Assembly (NCBI GenBank): GCA_964434105.1
Contig: CAYSTJ010000016.1
Coordinates: forward strand, 19,655 to 83,654
Direction: 5' to 3'
DNA: 64,000 nt
DNA from: CAYNST01 sp964434105
Lineage (GTDB): Bacteria; Pseudomonadota; Gammaproteobacteria; Pseudomonadales; Cellvibrionaceae
The notes under the pieces were generated by a model that searched no databases, was not told where the DNA came from, and saw only the letters and a program-made list of their open reading frames with translations. Position 1 is the first letter of the stretch; each line of letters starts with the position of its first letter. This document shows, one piece after another, positions 42,315 through 51,994 of the stretch. Both the position numbers and the translations under genes were made by a program.

Positions 42315-43664
42315 GTGTTTTTCAGCAAAAATAGTCTAACCGGAAATATCACAACGGGTCGTGCGTGGTTACTTGCGGTCTGCCTGCCTGTATTACAGGC
42401 GTGTGCATACCCCGCATTCAATGCCGGACGCATGGACCCTGATTCGCCTTCCATTTATCGGCCTGGCGAGCAGATCACGGCAATGTCCGATTATCCGGCA
42501 GTCACGCTGACCGAGCTGCTTGCCTCTGCACTTGAAAGGCATCCGTCCATCATGGCTGCCGACGCAGACCGGCGTGCAGCCCTGGCTGATGTCAGAATTG
42601 CAGGGGCATTAATGGATCCCCAGCTAAGCATTACCCAGGGAATAACCGATACTGACCAGCAAACGTTGGCGCTGGAACAGCGTCTGCCTCTTTTCGGTCA
42701 GCGGGGGCTCGCCGCGGAGCAGGCCGAACAGTTGCACCGGGCGGCTAGCGCGCAGTGGCGGCAGGCAAGGTCCGACGTTGCTCGCGACCTCCTCAAAACC
42801 TATGCTGAATATGCCTATATCGGTACGGCCCAGGCGATTATGGCGCAGCAGATTGCCCTGCTGGAGCAGGTGCTGGAAGTGTCGCGAACTCAATACACCA
42901 CTGGTTCCGGAACGCAGGCGGATTTATTGCGCATGGAGAGCGAAAAAGAGCAGTTGGTCAACCAGCATATTTCGCTCTCGAATATGTTGCCAGTGGCTGG
43001 CGCCCGCCTGAACGCAGCACTGGGGCGTTTACCGGGCAGCCCTTTACCTTCACCGCAGCTGCAGCTATTGCCAATACCCCTTGGAGAGCAGGCGCCCGTG
43101 GCAGCGCAGATTTTCGGCAGCCCGCAATTACAGCAACTTCAACATGAATTGGCAGCGGCGGATGCGGCGCAACGACTGGCTGGCCGGACCGGATTTCCAG
43201 ACCTGATGATCGGTGTGGAGCAGATGCGCAACGGGAATATGGGCGGTAGCGAAACCAGCCTGATGCTCGGCATAAATTTGCCGATTTGGCGCGGTCGATA
43301 TCAGGCCCAAAAGCAGCAGGCCCAATCCCGGCACCATGCGGTTGGCGAACGCACGCGAGACCGTTACCAGAAGCTGGAAGCGGAAGTCCGTATGGCCCTG
43401 TTCAGCCTCGACGAGGCGCAGCGCAACCAGAGACTGTACGCCGGGTCGCTTGTGCCGCGCGGAGAGCAGGCCTTCCGCGTCACACTGTCATCGTATCGAA
43501 GCGGTGTCGCGAGCTTTGCTGACCTGATCGCCAGTCAGCGTGAGTGGCTGTCATTCGAGCTGAATCGAGAGCGGTCACTGGCAGACGCGATGCGATGGCA
43601 GGGAGAGCTGATGGCGCTACTGGGTGTTGATACCGTGCTTCCAGCACTGGAGGAAAACCGATGA
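42315..43664 (+). CDS. cusC: Outer-membrane efflux lipoprotein, CusC/CzcC type
   Basis: 449 residues from a GTG with GAGGA 7 bp upstream, better than an ATG at 42234 without ribosome site. The signal ends in a lipobox (VLQAC). Two OEP repeats (about 75-255 and 260-440) give the TolC-like alpha/beta barrel; EQRLPLFGQRGLAAEQAE and LGINLPIWRGRYQAQ are the repeated motif. It forms the outer-membrane exit of the Cus-type pump. The stop overlaps cusB by four bases (ATGA). Confidence 0.9.
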   Translation: MFFSKNSLTGNITTGRAWLLAVCLPVLQACAYPAFNAGRMDPDSPSIYRPGEQITAMSDYPAVTLTELLASALERHPSIMAADADRRAALADVRIAGALMDPQLSITQGITDTDQQTLALEQRLPLFGQRGLAAEQAEQLHRAASAQWRQARSDVARDLLKTYAEYAYIGTAQAIMAQQIALLEQVLEVSRTQYTTGSGTQADLLRMESEKEQLVNQHISLSNMLPVAGARLNAALGRLPGSPLPSPQLQLLPIPLGEQAPVAAQIFGSPQLQQLQHELAAADAAQRLAGRTGFPDLMIGVEQMRNGNMGGSETSLMLGINLPIWRGRYQAQKQQAQSRHHAVGERTRDRYQKLEAEVRMALFSLDEAQRNQRLYAGSLVPRGEQAFRVTLSSYRSGVASFADLIASQREWLSFELNRERSLADAMRWQGELMALLGVDTVLPALEENR

Positions 43665-45571
43665 ATACACGTACTGCATTACAGGGTGCGTTAGGTGGAT
43701 ACCTGATTGCATTTGCCCTGAATCTATCAGCCTCGCCTCACCACCACGAGATACATCAACCACACCAGAACGTTTCCAACGCAGAAACAGCCCCGCGGCA
43801 TTCTCCACTGGAAGACGGGGGCCGGGCGGACGAAACCCTCTATACCTGCAGCATGCACCCGCAGATCCGCTCGACGGATCCCGGCGGGCGTTGCCCCATC
43901 TGCGGCATGGCATTGGTCATGGTACCGCAGGACACCAGCGATCACGACGTCGATCCCACGGCTGCCAGTCTTACATTGAGCCCGCGCGCAGTGGCGCTGA
44001 CATCGATTCGAACCGAGCCTGCCCGCTATCGCAGCGTGAAAGCGCAATTGCATCTGCCGGGGCGCATCGAGATCGCCGATAGCCACCGCCATACTGTCAG
44101 TGCGAGAGTCAGCGGGCGACTGGAAAGGCTTTACATAAACACGCCCGGGGCGCGGATTCAGCGGGGCGATCATGTGGCTGATATCTATAGCCCGGAATTG
44201 CTGGCCGCGCAGGAGGAATTTCTGCAAGCAGTGCGAATGCGGTCCCAGGGTGCATCGGGATACCGGGCTGCGCGGGAAAAACTGCGACTGCTGGGTATCG
44301 CTGAAACCGCGTTGGATGCTATCGAAAAAAGCGGCAAGGCCAGAAACACGATGCCCGTGACCGCATTTGGAGAAGGGGTTGTACAAACCCTGAATGTCGT
44401 CGAAGGACAATATCTTCAAACGGGCGACACACTGTTTCAGATTGTTGATCTTGGAACCGTTTGGGCAGTGCTTGAGGCCTTTGAATCCGACCTGGATTTT
44501 CTCAGATCAGGCGATGAAGTGGAATTGACCACTGCAACGCACCCGGCGCAAACCTTCAAGGGTCGGATTGAGTATATCGATCCATGGGTTGACAGTTCAA
44601 CGCGCACCGCGGGTGTGAGGGTTGTTCTGGAAAACCCTGACGGCGTGCTGAAACCGGGCGTCCTGGTAAATGGATCGGTTCTGACAGCGCGCGATCCTGC
44701 TGTACTGATTCCGGCAACAGCGCCATTATTTACCGGCAGTACATCCCTGGTTTATGTGCAGGACGCGGACACCGCCGGCGGCTTCAGCGCCCGGGAGGTA
44801 AACCTTGGTCATCGACTCGGCGAATACTACCCGGTGATCCATGGATTGCAGGCTGGAGAGTTGGTCGTTGTGCAGGGTGCGGTGCGAATTGACAGTGAGT
44901 TACAGATTCGCAACCGTCCGAGCATGATGACACCCTTGGGCGGTGGTGCACCGGTACACCACCATGGCGAGACATCATTGGCTGACCGGCCCGCCATCGG
45001 TGAGGGCACTCATCATACGCATCACGGTGCCCACGGTACGGCTTCAGGCCGGGTTTCGCATGAACACAGCGCCGGAGCGCAGGAAGTCATCCCTGAATCC
45101 GGCATCAAGCCTGGGCACGAAAGCGTGAACGCTGCACTGGTGCGCGAGCTGGAGCCGTTATTCAACGCCTATCATCAGGCGCAGCAGGCCCTGGCGGAAG
45201 ACCGCCTGGACGATTGGAAAAATGCGACTGCCAAATTGCAGGAGGCGTCTTTGCAGGTGAGGTGGCCTGATTTTCTGCAGGGGGTCGATGATCAGCTACA
45301 GGAAGGGCGGATTCATCTGGAGCATATCCGTGGCCTGGACCGCGCTGGGGCGCTTTTTTACCGACACTCGCAAGCCATGATGACCATGGCGCGCATGGGG
45401 CTCGCCTCCGGCACCTGGTTTGTGGCGTTTTGCCCCATGGCCTCTGCCGGCGACGGCAACGGGGCGCACTGGCTGCAACGCGATGACCGCTTGAGTAATC
45501 CGTATTTCGGGCAATCGATGCTGCGCTGTGGTGACATGCAGGAGACCCTGGAGGGGCGCAGTCATGAATGA
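43661..45571 (+). CDS. cusB: RND periplasmic adaptor CusB with N-terminal heavy-metal domain and C-terminal DUF3347
   Basis: 636 residues. After a signal sequence, a His-rich stretch (HHHEIHQPH) leads to a heavy-metal-binding domain (about 59-86: YTCSMHPQI, GGRCPICGMALV with Cys63, Met65, His66, Cys78, Cys81). The membrane-fusion core (about 125-420) is CusB-like. A His-rich linker (HHTHHGAHG) precedes a DUF3347 domain (about 480-625) with VAFCPMA, NPYFG and LRCGD, which contribute more metal ligands. CusB hands Cu(I)/Ag(I) to CusA. It is longer than E. coli CusB (407) because of the two extra metal domains. Confidence 0.92.
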   Translation: MNTRTALQGALGGYLIAFALNLSASPHHHEIHQPHQNVSNAETAPRHSPLEDGGRADETLYTCSMHPQIRSTDPGGRCPICGMALVMVPQDTSDHDVDPTAASLTLSPRAVALTSIRTEPARYRSVKAQLHLPGRIEIADSHRHTVSARVSGRLERLYINTPGARIQRGDHVADIYSPELLAAQEEFLQAVRMRSQGASGYRAAREKLRLLGIAETALDAIEKSGKARNTMPVTAFGEGVVQTLNVVEGQYLQTGDTLFQIVDLGTVWAVLEAFESDLDFLRSGDEVELTTATHPAQTFKGRIEYIDPWVDSSTRTAGVRVVLENPDGVLKPGVLVNGSVLTARDPAVLIPATAPLFTGSTSLVYVQDADTAGGFSAREVNLGHRLGEYYPVIHGLQAGELVVVQGAVRIDSELQIRNRPSMMTPLGGGAPVHHHGETSLADRPAIGEGTHHTHHGAHGTASGRVSHEHSAGAQEVIPESGIKPGHESVNAALVRELEPLFNAYHQAQQALAEDRLDDWKNATAKLQEASLQVRWPDFLQGVDDQLQEGRIHLEHIRGLDRAGALFYRHSQAMMTMARMGLASGTWFVAFCPMASAGDGNGAHWLQRDDRLSNPYFGQSMLRCGDMQETLEGRSHE

Positions 45572-48500
45572 TCCGGCGGGGTGGGGCCGACTCGTTGCGT
45601 TTTGCCAGCGCGAAAAATTCGCGTTGCTCATTATCACCTTGCTGCTGGCTGCCTGGGGTGTCGCAGTCGCCCCGTTCAACGGTCCCAAAATTGATGGAAT
45701 CGACCCGGTTGCGGTGGACGCCATTCCCAATCTGGGAGAGAACCAGCAGATCGTGTTTGCGGAGTGGCCGGGCCGATCGCCGCGCGATGTGGAGGATCAA
45801 ATTACCTATCCGTTAAGCACTGCCTTGATGGGCGTGGCGGGTGTCCGGGATGTGCGGGCCATATCCATGTTCGGCTTTTCGAGCGTTGCGGTAATTTTTC
45901 ATGATGATGTCGAGTTCTATTGGTCGCGGACCCGCCTGCTGGAAAAGCTGGGCAGCCTTTCCGGGGATATTCTTCCAGCCGGTGTGCAACCCGCTTTGGG
46001 TCCGGATGCGACCGGGTTGGGACAGGTTTTCTGGTACACACTGGAAGGCCGGGATCAACAGGGCCGGCCTGTCGGTGGCTGGGATTTGCATGAACTGCGC
46101 AGCCTTCAGGACTGGACGGTCAGATTCAGCCTGTTGTCCGCCGAAGGCATCAGTGAAGTCGCTTCCATCGGCGGCTACACCCGCGAATACCATATCGAAG
46201 TCGATCTGCATGCGTTACGAATACATCAGGTGAGTCTGGCTGACGTGGAAGCGGCCGCACGACAAAGCAATCTGGACGTTGGTGCCGGCACCACGGAAAT
46301 AAACGGGGTGGAATATCTGGTTCGCGGTGTGGGGCTGGTGAGTGAGCTTTCGGACCTTGAGAACGCGCCCGTACGGCTGACTGACGGGCAGGTCGCTGTC
46401 AGGATCAAGGATGTAGCCCATGTCACACTGGGGCCGGGAATACGGGTCGGCGCTCTGGACGTAAGTGGCGCAGAGGCGGTGGGCGGGGTGGTCACCGTGC
46501 GCGAGGGCTATAACCCGCAACGTGCCATAGGCAACCTGAAAGAACGCATTGCAGAAATCAGCCGCGGCTTGCCGGCCCGGCCGGTGATTGACTGGCAACA
46601 GACAACACCGGCAGAAGTTGAAGCATTTGGTGAAGCGCAGGGGCTGCCCCAACTTGCCGATCATACAAGCCAGCAATGGAGCAGCTGGCTTCGCGCCCAC
46701 CCGGAACTGGCGCCGCAATGGCTGAGACTCAGCCAGCTCACACTGATACCGTTTTACGATCGGACACAACTGATTTCTGAAACCCTGGGGACACTGAATG
46801 ACGCGCTGATCCAGCAGCTGTTGATCACGCTGGTGGTCATTCTGGTGTTGCTCGCCCACCTGCGCGCGGCGATCGCTGTCGGCCTGATGTTGCCCATGGC
46901 GGTACTGATGGCGTTTATCGGTATGAAGCTGGCGAACATCGAAGCCAATATTATAGCCTTGGCCGGTATCGCCATAGCGGTCGGTACGATAGTCGATATG
47001 GGCATCATCATCACAGACAACGTCCTGAGGCAGCTAAAAGATCGCCCTGATGCACCACTGGCGCGGGTGATAAACGATGGAGTGACTGAAGTTGCATCCG
47101 CGATCGTCACCGCGATCACCACCACAGTGATCAGCTTTCTGCCAGTGTTTGTCATGACGGGCGCCGAAGGCAAACTGTTCACGCCGCTGGCCTATACCAA
47201 AACGTTTGTATTGATGGCATCGGTTCTACTGGCATTGACGCTGGTGCCGCTGGTTCTGGAATTTCTGTTGCAACCGCGCCGACGCTGGCGGTCCGGGTGG
47301 CACTGGATGCTGCTGGCTGTCAGCCTTCTGATCGTCGGCGGCATCAAGAGCTGGCGCGGCGTCACTCTAATAGCGCTTCTGCCTGCTGCGGCCGGCCTCT
47401 GGTATCTGTGGGTTCAGCACTTGCCGGTTGTACTTCACTGCAAACAGCGGGCACGGGAACGACTGCCGGATTGGGCTGCGCAAATTGCGCCGTACTGGCC
47501 TGTCTGGCTCGCTGTTTTTCTATTGGTGCTGGTTACAGCCCGATTCTGGCAACCACTGGGTCCGGTAGCGGGAACGTTGCGCAATATATTGTTTGTCAGC
47601 ATGCTATTCGGCTTTGTACTCGGGTTATTTGCAATTTTTCTACGCTTTTATGACCGACTCCTGATCTGGTGTCTTGCGCATAAAGGCGCATTCCTCACGC
47701 TGCCGCTTTTGTTGATCGTCTTTGGGCTCAATGTTTGGCTGGGCTTCGACCGAACGTTCGGGTTCGTACCCAATATACTGGAACGGGTTGGTCTTAACGG
47801 ACAGAGTCTGCGCAACAGCGATAGCTGGCAGGCAACCGCCAGGACGCTGCCCGGTCTGGGACGCGAATTTATGCCGGCACTGGACGAAGGCACTTTTCTG
47901 TGGATGCCTAGCGCGATGCCGCATGCTTCCCGGGGTGAAATTCTGGACATGCTGCAACAGCAGGATCTGGCCATTGCGGCCATTCCGGAGGTTGCAACCG
48001 TGGTAGGCAAAGCGGGCCGGGCGGATACGCCACTGGACCCGGCACCCATGTCCATGTTCGAGACTATTATTCAATACCACGATGAGTATCGCACGGATGA
48101 AAATGGTCGACGTTTACGTTTCGCCTACGATCGTCAGACGGGTGACTTTCTGAAGGATGATCAGGGCGAGCTGATCCCGGATGCCCGCGGACGTCCTTAC
48201 CGCCAATGGCGTGATCATATTCGCAGTCCCGATGATATCTGGCAGGCGATTGCGGCCGCAGCGCATCTTCCCGGCACGACTTTGGCGCCAAAACTGCAAC
48301 CGATCGAAACCCGACTGCTGATGCTCCAGACCGGGATGCGCGCCGCTTTAGGGATTAAACTCACGGCGCCGGACCTGGAAAGCCTCGATCGTGCCGCTTT
48401 GACGCTGGAGCAGGCTGTGCGCCAGGCACCAGGCGTCGATCCACAGACCGTGAATGCCGATCGGGTGGTGGGCAAACCGTGGTTTGAGATCCATATTGAC

Positions 48501-49529
48501 CGACCTGCTGCGGCCCGCTATGGACTGAGCGTCACGCAAATTCAGAACACCATCAGCGCCGCCATCGGTGGCATCGAAGTAGGGCGCACGGTCGAAGGTC
48601 GGGAACGCTATCCCATACGCGTACGTTATCAACGGGATCATCGACAGACACCGGAGCAAATGGGGAAAGTTCTGATCCATGACGCCAATCAAGTGCCGAT
48701 TCCGCTGGAAGCCGTCACGGATATTCGCTACACACGCGGCCCTCAGATGATTCGCACGGAAAATACATTTTTGACGGCCTATGTTACCTTCGGAGCGCAT
48801 GCCGGCTGGTCCGAAGTAGATGTGGTCGATGCAGTGCAACAGTATCTGGATCAGCGATATCAAGCGGGAAATCTGTCGCTCGATGCTGGCGTGAATTACA
48901 GCTTTGCCGGTAATTATCAGAATCAACAACGCGCTGCGGCAACTTTGCTGCTGGTCGTACCAATGGCGCTTGCGGTGATTTTCCTGCTGCTGTACTTCCA
49001 GTTCCGCTCAGTATCAACAGCTCTGATAGTGTTCAGCGGTGTGGCCGTGGCCTGGGCCGGCGGGTTTGTGGCAATTTTTCTGTATGCACAGGACTGGTTT
49101 GGTAACTTCTCGGTGCTCGGCGCCAATTTGCGCGAACTGTTCCAGCTTCAACCTGTCAACCTGAGCATTGCTGTGTGGGTCGGTTTTTTGGCGCTGTTTG
49201 GCATTGCAGTAGATGATGGCGTCGTTATGGCCACCTATCTGCAACAACAACTCAGACAACAACCGGCGCAGAATATCGCGCAGTTACGCCTGCAGACGCT
49301 TGCAGCAGCCCAGCGTCGCGTAAAGCCGTGCTTAATGACCTCCGCCACGACGATTCTGGCATTGTTGCCCGTGCTCACGGCTACGGGAAGAGGTGCAGAC
49401 CTGATGATACCGATGGCGATTCCAACGCTTGGTGGCCTGACTTTCGTGTTGCTCAGTATGTTCGTCGTACCAGTGCTTTTTTGCTGGGCGGAAGAACGAG
49501 AAATCCAGAGAGGAGCAACCACCATTTAA
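45564..49529 (+). CDS. cusA: RND heavy-metal efflux pump CusA, extended form
   Basis: 1321 residues from an ATG with GGAGGGG 7 bp upstream, overlapping cusB by eight bases. The heavy-metal-efflux core is clear: EWPGRSPRDVEDQITYPLSTALMG, the transmembrane Asp in IAVGTIVDMGIIITDN, EFMPALDEGTFLWMPSAMPHAS in the metal-funnel region, and NQQRAAATLLLVVPMAL. It is ~275 residues longer than E. coli CusA (1047). A ~155-residue hydrophobic insert with about four additional spans lies at ~572-727, and a ~50-residue soluble insert at ~346-397. It exports Cu(I)/Ag(I) or a related metal using protons. Confidence 0.92.
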   Translation: MNDPAGWGRLVAFCQREKFALLIITLLLAAWGVAVAPFNGPKIDGIDPVAVDAIPNLGENQQIVFAEWPGRSPRDVEDQITYPLSTALMGVAGVRDVRAISMFGFSSVAVIFHDDVEFYWSRTRLLEKLGSLSGDILPAGVQPALGPDATGLGQVFWYTLEGRDQQGRPVGGWDLHELRSLQDWTVRFSLLSAEGISEVASIGGYTREYHIEVDLHALRIHQVSLADVEAAARQSNLDVGAGTTEINGVEYLVRGVGLVSELSDLENAPVRLTDGQVAVRIKDVAHVTLGPGIRVGALDVSGAEAVGGVVTVREGYNPQRAIGNLKERIAEISRGLPARPVIDWQQTTPAEVEAFGEAQGLPQLADHTSQQWSSWLRAHPELAPQWLRLSQLTLIPFYDRTQLISETLGTLNDALIQQLLITLVVILVLLAHLRAAIAVGLMLPMAVLMAFIGMKLANIEANIIALAGIAIAVGTIVDMGIIITDNVLRQLKDRPDAPLARVINDGVTEVASAIVTAITTTVISFLPVFVMTGAEGKLFTPLAYTKTFVLMASVLLALTLVPLVLEFLLQPRRRWRSGWHWMLLAVSLLIVGGIKSWRGVTLIALLPAAAGLWYLWVQHLPVVLHCKQRARERLPDWAAQIAPYWPVWLAVFLLVLVTARFWQPLGPVAGTLRNILFVSMLFGFVLGLFAIFLRFYDRLLIWCLAHKGAFLTLPLLLIVFGLNVWLGFDRTFGFVPNILERVGLNGQSLRNSDSWQATARTLPGLGREFMPALDEGTFLWMPSAMPHASRGEILDMLQQQDLAIAAIPEVATVVGKAGRADTPLDPAPMSMFETIIQYHDEYRTDENGRRLRFAYDRQTGDFLKDDQGELIPDARGRPYRQWRDHIRSPDDIWQAIAAAAHLPGTTLAPKLQPIETRLLMLQTGMRAALGIKLTAPDLESLDRAALTLEQAVRQAPGVDPQTVNADRVVGKPWFEIHIDRPAAARYGLSVTQIQNTISAAIGGIEVGRTVEGRERYPIRVRYQRDHRQTPEQMGKVLIHDANQVPIPLEAVTDIRYTRGPQMIRTENTFLTAYVTFGAHAGWSEVDVVDAVQQYLDQRYQAGNLSLDAGVNYSFAGNYQNQQRAAATLLLVVPMALAVIFLLLYFQFRSVSTALIVFSGVAVAWAGGFVAIFLYAQDWFGNFSVLGANLRELFQLQPVNLSIAVWVGFLALFGIAVDDGVVMATYLQQQLRQQPAQNIAQLRLQTLAAAQRRVKPCLMTSATTILALLPVLTATGRGADLMIPMAIPTLGGLTFVLLSMFVVPVLFCWAEEREIQRGATTI

Positions 49530-49626
49530 TCTGGTTATATTTGATCCAGGTCAACACAGCGATTGACTATAATATAATCATGAAAATGGAGGACGGTAAG
49601 TCGTGGGATAAACAAAGGAGACCGGC

Positions 49627-50265
49627 ATGAGCGAATCGATTCAGAACGACGAGAGCCATCTCGTGGGCGGCATGACCAAGGAAAGCCTGCTGCAGTGTCC
49701 ATTGGCGCAGTTAAACCTGTGGCTGACACACGCACATGACCGAGGCATCCCCGATTCCGGCGTAATGATACTGGCGACATGCGGCAGTGACGGTTGTCCG
49801 GACCAGAGAGCGACTCTGGTGAAACACGTCGATGATGCAGGTCTGATTTTCTTTGCGGATTATGCCAGTAAGAAGGCCATGGATATAGCAGCAAATCCGA
49901 AGGTATGTGCGCATTTTTACTGGCACGGAATGGACCGTCAGATCAGGATCTGGGGCACTGCCGAAAAAATATCGGCGACGGAGACGACCCGGATATTTAT
50001 ATCCCGGCCAGATCCACCGGAAACACCCGGAGAATTTCTTCAAAGCAGGCGATCATCGGGTTCCCGGGAATTTCTGATGCAGCAATTCAAGACAATGCGG
50101 GCTCGGTTCTATGACGGCGGCCGGCAGCCAAACCAGTGGGGCGGGTATCGGATTATTCCCGTGCATATGGAGTTCTGGCAGGGAGGCGGACCGCGAATGC
50201 GCGACCGTTTCGAATACAAACGGCAGGAAGACGGCTCGTGGGAGCTCGCGCGTTACAACGGCTAG
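49627..50265 (+). CDS. pdxH: Pyridoxamine 5'-phosphate oxidase
   Basis: 212 residues from an ATG with AAAGGAG 8 bp upstream. The split-barrel FMN fold shows TLVKHVDDAGLIFFADYASKK, the FMN-binding RQIRIWGTAEKIS and the C-terminal GGYRIIPVHMEFWQGG and RMRDRFEYKR of PdxH. It oxidises pyridoxine or pyridoxamine phosphate to PLP with FMN and oxygen. It stands alone 97 bp after cusA. Confidence 0.95.
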   Translation: MSESIQNDESHLVGGMTKESLLQCPLAQLNLWLTHAHDRGIPDSGVMILATCGSDGCPDQRATLVKHVDDAGLIFFADYASKKAMDIAANPKVCAHFYWHGMDRQIRIWGTAEKISATETTRIFISRPDPPETPGEFLQSRRSSGSREFLMQQFKTMRARFYDGGRQPNQWGGYRIIPVHMEFWQGGGPRMRDRFEYKRQEDGSWELARYNG

Positions 50266-50672
50266 CAAGCCTGCCGGTCATCACAGATGACACTCCCCAA
50301 CAGCGACCTGCCGGCGAACACTAACGCCAAGCGCTCTGCGTACGACCCTGCCGCCGCACTTCAGACCCCCTTTACTGATGGCGTCCATGATAGTCACTAC
50401 CGGCCCCGCACGCCAATTTGCGCGTGTTTTCCGGAGCCGCTTTATCAGGACCAGGATCATGCAACATTTGGCGAAGACACCCTGGGCCCCCGTTTAACCC
50501 ATAAATCACCTTGTAATACCGGAGCCAGTGCGGATAATACCGACACAGCGGATCTGGTTGACAGTGCGTACTGCACACCCGCTGACTGGGTGACCGGATC
50601 CCGTTCAGGCGTTGCAGGCCATTTCCAATTTTTAATCAAACATATTTAATTTCAATAAGATAAGGGGTTTTT
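50266..50672. other. Gap after pdxH
   Basis: 407 bp. An open frame at 50287-50649 (120 codons) has biased composition, no ribosome site and no recognisable family; I do not call it. The region ahead of 50673 should carry the promoter for the PA2779/PA2778 pair. Confidence 0.4.
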
Positions 50673-51026
50673 ATGTTGCATCACTTCAGCCGTTCCAGAC
50701 GACTGCTGTATCCGCTGTTGGCGTTGCTGGTTTGGTCTGGCCTGGCTTCTCAACAGGCTAACGCCGACATCATCACCACAGAGGCGCTACTGGCTGAAAT
50801 GACCCAGACTTCAACACGGCAGCAACTCACGGCAGCCCTCGACCGAAGTGATGTTGTGCAACAATTGGAGCAGTATGGCGTCAGCGCGGCCGATGCGGCC
50901 GACCGGATTGCGGCGATGACAGATGCGGAGGTGCAACAGCTGGCTCAACACTTCAATGAACTGCCTGCCGGAGGCGACGTAACCCTACTTCTGGTTATCA
51001 TCATTTTGATACTGTTGTTGCGATAG
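50673..51026 (+). CDS. PA2779 family small exported protein
   Basis: 117 residues: signal sequence (about 8-31, cut near QANA), a helical domain rich in Thr/Gln (about 35-95, with MTDAEVQQLAQHFNELPAGGD), and a C-terminal hydrophobic tail (LLLVIIILILLLR). The pattern and the downstream partner identify the PA2779 family of Pseudomonas and relatives, whose function is unknown. AAGG precedes the start at 9-12 bp. Confidence 0.85.
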   Translation: MLHHFSRSRRLLYPLLALLVWSGLASQQANADIITTEALLAEMTQTSTRQQLTAALDRSDVVQQLEQYGVSAADAADRIAAMTDAEVQQLAQHFNELPAGGDVTLLLVIIILILLLR

Positions 51027-51038
51027 GCGGGGGAGACC

Positions 51039-51068
51039 ATGGCGACCGGTACACTGCACCGACGATGA
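51039..51068 (+). CDS. Nine-codon leader ORF coupled to the PA2778-like gene
   Basis: MATGTLHRR with a strong GGGGGAG 5 bp upstream. Its TGA overlaps the ATG of the next gene (ATGA), which itself has no good ribosome site. A second case of this arrangement is at 40618-40641. Confidence 0.35.
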   Translation: MATGTLHRR

Positions 51069-51994
51069 TTGGTCATTTCCGCTACATACCGCTGTGGTTG
51101 CTCCTGCTTTCGGGTTGTGCTGGACATCGTGTCTATCAGACTGATTGGCGGGCAGCCCAGGAGTCCGGCAAATCTGTTCCGCTGCTGGCGACTGTGCCGT
51201 TTTATCCTCAACAGAAATACCAGTGCGGGCCGGCTGCGCTGGCGACACTGCTGAGCGGTGCCGGGGTGGAGACTTCGCCGGAAGCGCTTGAGCCGCAACT
51301 TTATATAGCGGATCGAAAGGGCACGCTGCAAGTCGAAATGGTCGCCGCTACCCGTCGTCAGGGACTGGTGCCCTATGTTCACTCGGGTGGCTTCAATGTA
51401 TTGCTTGAGCAGCTGGCATCGGGATCCGCTGTCCTGGTGCTGCAGAACCTGGGGCTCCGCAGATGGCCACGGTGGCATTACGCCGTAGTTATCGGTTATT
51501 CGGCGGAAAAAGAAACCGTGTACCTGCGCTCGGGCACCACGGCATTGCTGGCCACGCCTTTGCGAGACTTTATGCGAAGCTGGCACGATGGCAACCAGTG
51601 GTTAATGACAGTGCATCAACCCGATGATATTCCCGCCGGCGCAGATCCGGTTGTCTACCTGGAAGCGGCGAACGGGTTAGAGCAGGCCGGCCAGCCGACG
51701 GCTGCGTTGCAAGCCTATTTGGCAGCCACGCAATTCTGGCCGAAATACTGGCCCGCGTGGGTAGCGTTGGGTAACCGTTATTACTTACGGTCCGAATTTG
51801 GTCAGGCCGAGCAGGCATTCCGGCAGGCGGCGCGGCTGGCTCCGGAGCAGCCGGCACCGCACCACAATCTGGCGTGGGCGTTGATCAGGCAAAACCGCGC
51901 TCAGCAGGCGTTGCCTTTTGCACGTGCGGCGGCCGACATGAGCGAATCGCCACACTACCATAGCGCTCTGAACGCACTGAATGACGCACTATAA
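51065..51994 (+). CDS. PA2778 family lipoprotein: C39-like cysteine peptidase with TPR repeats
   Basis: 309 residues. A lipobox (LLLSGC) is followed by a papain-like C39 peptidase domain (about 35-185). The nucleophile is the Cys in KYQCGPAALATLL, the His in RWHYAVVIGY, the Asp/Asn further on. Two or three TPR motifs follow (about 195-305). The PA2778/PA2779 pair is conserved in gammaproteobacteria; a role in processing an exported peptide or envelope protein is suggested by the C39 domain, not demonstrated. It converges with dbpA, overlapping six bases. Confidence 0.88.
   Translation: MIGHFRYIPLWLLLLSGCAGHRVYQTDWRAAQESGKSVPLLATVPFYPQQKYQCGPAALATLLSGAGVETSPEALEPQLYIADRKGTLQVEMVAATRRQGLVPYVHSGGFNVLLEQLASGSAVLVLQNLGLRRWPRWHYAVVIGYSAEKETVYLRSGTTALLATPLRDFMRSWHDGNQWLMTVHQPDDIPAGADPVVYLEAANGLEQAGQPTAALQAYLAATQFWPKYWPAWVALGNRYYLRSEFGQAEQAFRQAARLAPEQPAPHHNLAWALIRQNRAQQALPFARAAADMSESPHYHSALNALNDAL

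Noticed and set aside
50287..50649. 120-codon ORF after pdxH
   Set aside because: No ribosome site, odd composition and no hydrophobic core; the opposite strand is also partly open, so it is probably chance.
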